NCBI GenBank assembly: GCA_937915075.1 | Contig: CALDMA010000331.1 | Coordinates: 1-14,968 of the forward strand | DNA length: 14,968 nucleotides | DNA from: an uncultured Oscillospiraceae bacterium | Lineage (GTDB): Bacteria; Bacillota; Clostridia; Oscillospirales; Oscillospiraceae | Reading direction: 5' to 3' | In this document: positions 12,788 through 14,968 of the stretch, one piece after another | How positions within the stretch are numbered: the first letter of the stretch is position 1 | Layout: the number at the start of each line of letters is the position of its first letter | Notes under the pieces: model-generated | Told to the model about the DNA's origin: nothing | The model's database searches: none | Seen by the model: the letters and a program-made list of their open reading frames with translations, nothing else | Position numbers and translations under genes: made by a program

Positions 12788-13387
12788 ATGAACTCCATGA
12801 ACCAATCGCCCAGGATCGGCTGCCTTGTCATGGCGGCCGGAAACGCAAGCCGCTTCGGCTCCAATAAGCTCGCCGCCAAGGTGGACGGCAAAATGCTCAT
12901 CGAGTACGCGCTCGAGACCGTCCCCCGCGAGGAATTTGCCCGCGTGACCGTCGTCACGCAGTACGACGAGGTCCTCGTGCTTGCCAAGCGCTTCGGCTTT
13001 GCCGTCCTTGTCAATCCCTTCCCCGAGTGGGGCGCGAGCCACACCATCAGGCTCGGCACCGAGGCGATGGCGGACTGTGACGCCATTCTCTATCAGGTCG
13101 CCGACCAGCCGCTGCTGCGGCGCGAGAGCGTGCGTGCGGAGGTCGAATTTTTCCGCCGGCACCCCGACCGCATCGTCGCGATGGGACACGGCGGTGTGCG
13201 CGGCAATCCCTGCATCTTCCCCGCCCGCTTCTTCCCCGAGCTGACGGCGCTCGAGGGCGACCAAGGCGGCAGCGCTGTCATCCGCCGCCATGAGGACGCG
13301 CTGACGCTCTTCGAGATCTCTCCCGACGAGCTGCGTGACGTGGACACGCCGATGGCGCTCGCCGCGCTGCGCGACACGCTCGCGTGA
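12788..13387 (+). CDS. mocA: Molybdenum cofactor cytidylyltransferase, MocA/YgfJ family
   Basis: This 199-residue nucleotidyltransferase has the signature MAAGNASRFGSNKL (15-28), the metal-binding region ADQPLL (105-110), VRGNPCIFP (137-145), GDQGGS (157-162) and DVDTP (184-188). This matches MobA-like proteins of the MocA/YgfJ type, which join CMP from CTP to molybdopterin for hydroxylases of the xanthine dehydrogenase family, in the cytoplasm. Placement divergent from the hydroxylase operon and tail-to-tail with the third hydroxylase's operon fits that role. The ATG at 12788 or the one at 12797 could be used: AGAGAG lies directly before the first and 9 bases before the second. A MobA-like GTP use is possible but the context favours CTP. 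Confidence 0.85.
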   Translation: MNSMNQSPRIGCLVMAAGNASRFGSNKLAAKVDGKMLIEYALETVPREEFARVTVVTQYDEVLVLAKRFGFAVLVNPFPEWGASHTIRLGTEAMADCDAILYQVADQPLLRRESVRAEVEFFRRHPDRIVAMGHGGVRGNPCIFPARFFPELTALEGDQGGSAVIRRHEDALTLFEISPDELRDVDTPMALAALRDTLA

Positions 13388-13388
13388 G

Positions 13389-14399
13389 CTACGGCGCCGT
13401 CATCTCGCCGCGGAGATCCTGCTCCATCAGCGCCTTGACGCGCTCCTTCTCATAGCCGCAGGAAAAGAGATAGTAGAGCTTGGCGACGGCGGCCTCGGTC
13501 GTCATGTCCAGCCCGCTGACCGCGCCCACCCTTTTCAGGGCGTTCGAGGTCTCGTAGGTGCCGAGCGCCACCGCCCCCTGCGGACATTGCGAGCAGACCG
13601 TCAGCACCGTGCCGTTGTGAAAGGCTTTTTCGATGATCGGCAGCAGCGCGCCGCCGTCCCCGGGGATGTTCCCCGCGCCGAAGGTCTCGATGACGATGCC
13701 GCGCAGCCGCTCGGTCATGATCTGCTCAAAGAGCGAGAACTGGATGCCCGGGAATACCTTCAGCACCCCGATGGGAATATTCTCCAATAATTGCAGCTTC
13801 AAAGCGCCTTTCGGCTTCGGCAGGAGGGCGCTTTCGTTGTAGCGGATGGTGATGCCCGCGTCGGCGAGGCTCGGGTAGTTCGGTGAAAGGAAGGCGATCA
13901 GACCGTCAGCGGAGAATTTGGTCGCGCGGTTGCCGCGCAGGAGCTTTCCGCCGAAGTACAGGCAGACCTCATGCACCTCCCCCGCGCCCGCGATGAGCAG
14001 CGAGGTGATAAGATTGTCGCGCCCGTCGCTGCGGATCTCGCACATGGGGATCTGCGAGCCGGTGAGAATGACCGGCTTTGCCAGTCCTTCAAGCATAAAG
14101 GAAAGCGCAGAGGCGGTATAGGCCATCGTGTCCGTGCCGTGGAGCACCACAAAGCCGTCGTAGGCGTTGTAATGGTCGGCAACGAGCTGCGCGATCTTGT
14201 TCCACTCATGCACCGTCATGTTGGAGGAGTCGAGCAGCGGGTCCATTTCGAGCATATCCCAACGGGGCATCTGCCCGGCGTACAGGTCGGGAATGGCCTC
14301 CATCGCGCGGCGGAACTGCCCGCTCTGCGGCGCGTAGCCGTTCTCCGTGCGCGTCATGCCGATGGTCCCGCCGGTATAAATGATCAGAACATTTTTCAT
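13389..14399 (-). CDS. ansA: Type I (cytoplasmic) L-asparaginase
   Basis: The 336-residue protein, with no signal peptide, hydrolyses L-asparagine to aspartate and ammonia. The first catalytic motif TGGTIGM (9-15, Thr12), the second HGTDTMAYTASALS (87-100, Thr89 and Asp90) and Lys161 in RGNRATK occupy the same places as Thr14, Thr91, Asp92 and Lys163 of E. coli AnsA, with a constant shift of two. The C-terminal QDLRGEMT also matches. The ATG at 14399 is preferred, with GGTGG 8 bases upstream; an in-frame TTG at 14414 would add five residues. The start lies 5 bases after the stop of the third hydroxylase, so they share a transcript. The stop is one base from that of the convergent mocA-like gene and no terminator is visible between them. 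Confidence 0.93.
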   Translation of the reverse strand: MKNVLIIYTGGTIGMTRTENGYAPQSGQFRRAMEAIPDLYAGQMPRWDMLEMDPLLDSSNMTVHEWNKIAQLVADHYNAYDGFVVLHGTDTMAYTASALSFMLEGLAKPVILTGSQIPMCEIRSDGRDNLITSLLIAGAGEVHEVCLYFGGKLLRGNRATKFSADGLIAFLSPNYPSLADAGITIRYNESALLPKPKGALKLQLLENIPIGVLKVFPGIQFSLFEQIMTERLRGIVIETFGAGNIPGDGGALLPIIEKAFHNGTVLTVCSQCPQGAVALGTYETSNALKRVGAVSGLDMTTEAAVAKLYYLFSCGYEKERVKALMEQDLRGEMTAP

Positions 14400-14404
14400 A
14401 CGGT

Positions 14405-14968
14405 TTACCACCAATAGCGCGGCATCTTGGGCCGCTCATACGGCGTTTTCATCAGCGGAAGGCTGGTGCGCATCTCGCCGTCGAGCGCGAAGTACGCGCC
14501 CGCCACGGCAGGAGCCGTCGGAATGGTCGTGATCTCGCCGATGCCGATGGCGCCGAAGGCCATGTCCTGCCCCTCCTTCTCCACCAGAATACTGTGGATG
14601 GGCGGTACCTGATCGGCGCGGAACAATCCCAGCGTGCCGAACCTTGCGCTGGGGATACAGTCGTAAAGTGGATAGTGCTCCGTCAGCGTGAAGCCGAGCG
14701 CCATGGTGACGCCGCCCTCGATCTGCCCCTCGCAGGAGAGCGGGTTGATGGCCTTGCCGACGAAGTGCGCCGCGTCGATCTCGCGGATCGTTCCGTCGTC
14801 GTTGAGCACGCACACATGGGTGGCATAGCCGTAGGCGACGTGGCTGATGGGATTTTCCACGTTCTGCGCGCCCAGCGGGTCGGTCTTGGCGAGGTACTCG
14901 CCGTAGAACTCCTGCCCCTCGAGCGCTCTCCAGTCCACGCTTGCCCCCTCGGGCAGCTCGGTGCCGAG
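14405..14968 (-). CDS. Molybdenum-binding subunit of a xanthine dehydrogenase-type hydroxylase, C-terminal part
   Basis: The frame stays open to the window's end, so only the last 187 residues are visible. They include the family segments AAHFVGKAINPLSCEGQIEGG, which contact the cofactor, and FGAIGIGE, whose Glu (codon 14536-14534) is the expected catalytic base. The ending DGEMRTSLPLMKTPYERP resembles selenium-dependent xanthine dehydrogenases of Clostridia. This is a different gene from the XdhA- and XdhD-like proteins in the window: its C-terminus is not closely alignable to theirs beyond the motifs. The Lys common in the GAKGxGE motif is Ile here (codon 14548-14546). It is followed 5 bases later by the asparaginase gene. 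The exact subfamily needs the missing N-terminal part. Confidence 0.85.
   Translation of the reverse strand, partial: LGTELPEGASVDWRALEGQEFYGEYLAKTDPLGAQNVENPISHVAYGYATHVCVLNDDGTIREIDAAHFVGKAINPLSCEGQIEGGVTMALGFTLTEHYPLYDCIPSARFGTLGLFRADQVPPIHSILVEKEGQDMAFGAIGIGEITTIPTAPAVAGAYFALDGEMRTSLPLMKTPYERPKMPRYWW

Noticed and set aside
5430..14968. Selenocysteine codons in the hydroxylase genes
   Set aside because: No in-frame TGA interrupts the visible hydroxylase genes. Selenium-dependent members of this family use a non-selenocysteine selenium ligand, so selenium dependence cannot be judged from codons.

Overview
The window looks like a piece of chromosome from a GC-rich, probably anaerobic, gut-type Firmicute (Oscillospirales-like). 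This is inferred from strong AAGGAGG-type ribosome binding sites, compact hairpin terminators with T-tracts, a DivIVA-like coiled-coil protein, a cytidylate-kinase-like protein of the type common in Clostridia, and a molybdenum-hydroxylase/purine gene set. No rRNA, tRNA, mobile element or CRISPR array was seen.

Layout. (1) Positions 1-3962, plus strand: the 3' end of an MMPL/RND-type membrane transporter overlaps a 1099-residue secreted, membrane-anchored protein made of GLUG-like beta repeats interrupted by a long helical region. A hairpin terminator overlaps the second gene's stop codon. (2) 3980-4715: a promoter, a small DivIVA-like coiled-coil protein and an 18-bp hairpin terminator that can serve both strands. 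(3) 4727-5335, minus: a cytidylate-kinase-like P-loop protein. Its likely promoter sits inside the terminator hairpin of the operon upstream. (4) 5430-12529, minus: a tightly packed five-gene molybdenum-hydroxylase operon. In transcription order it encodes a Mo-binding subunit (XdhA-like), a [2Fe-2S] subunit (XdhC-like), an FAD subunit (XdhB-like), a second FAD subunit (YgfM-like) and a second, larger Mo-binding protein (XdhD/YgfN-like). (5) 12530-12787: the divergent control region. (6) 12788-13387, plus: a MocA/YgfJ-type cytidylyltransferase that probably matures the molybdenum cofactor. (7) 13389-14968, minus: a type I L-asparaginase preceded, 5 bases away, by the 3' end of a third Mo-binding hydroxylase.

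How the genes fit together. The five-gene operon, the MocA-like enzyme and the third hydroxylase together look like a purine (xanthine/hypoxanthine/urate-type) oxidation or reduction island, related to the ygf/xdhD genes of E. coli and to selenium-dependent molybdenum hydroxylase systems. The XdhA-like subunit keeps the Glu/Arg/Glu active-site set of true xanthine dehydrogenases. The XdhD-like protein has Gln at two of those places and carries an N-terminal ferredoxin-like domain in which all eight cluster-binding cysteines have been replaced. The operon therefore has two Mo subunits and two FAD subunits but only one recognisable Fe-S subunit, which raises the question of how electrons leave XdhD. 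Genes expected elsewhere in such islands (ygfK, ssnA, hydantoinase, yqeB, selD-type genes) are not in this window.
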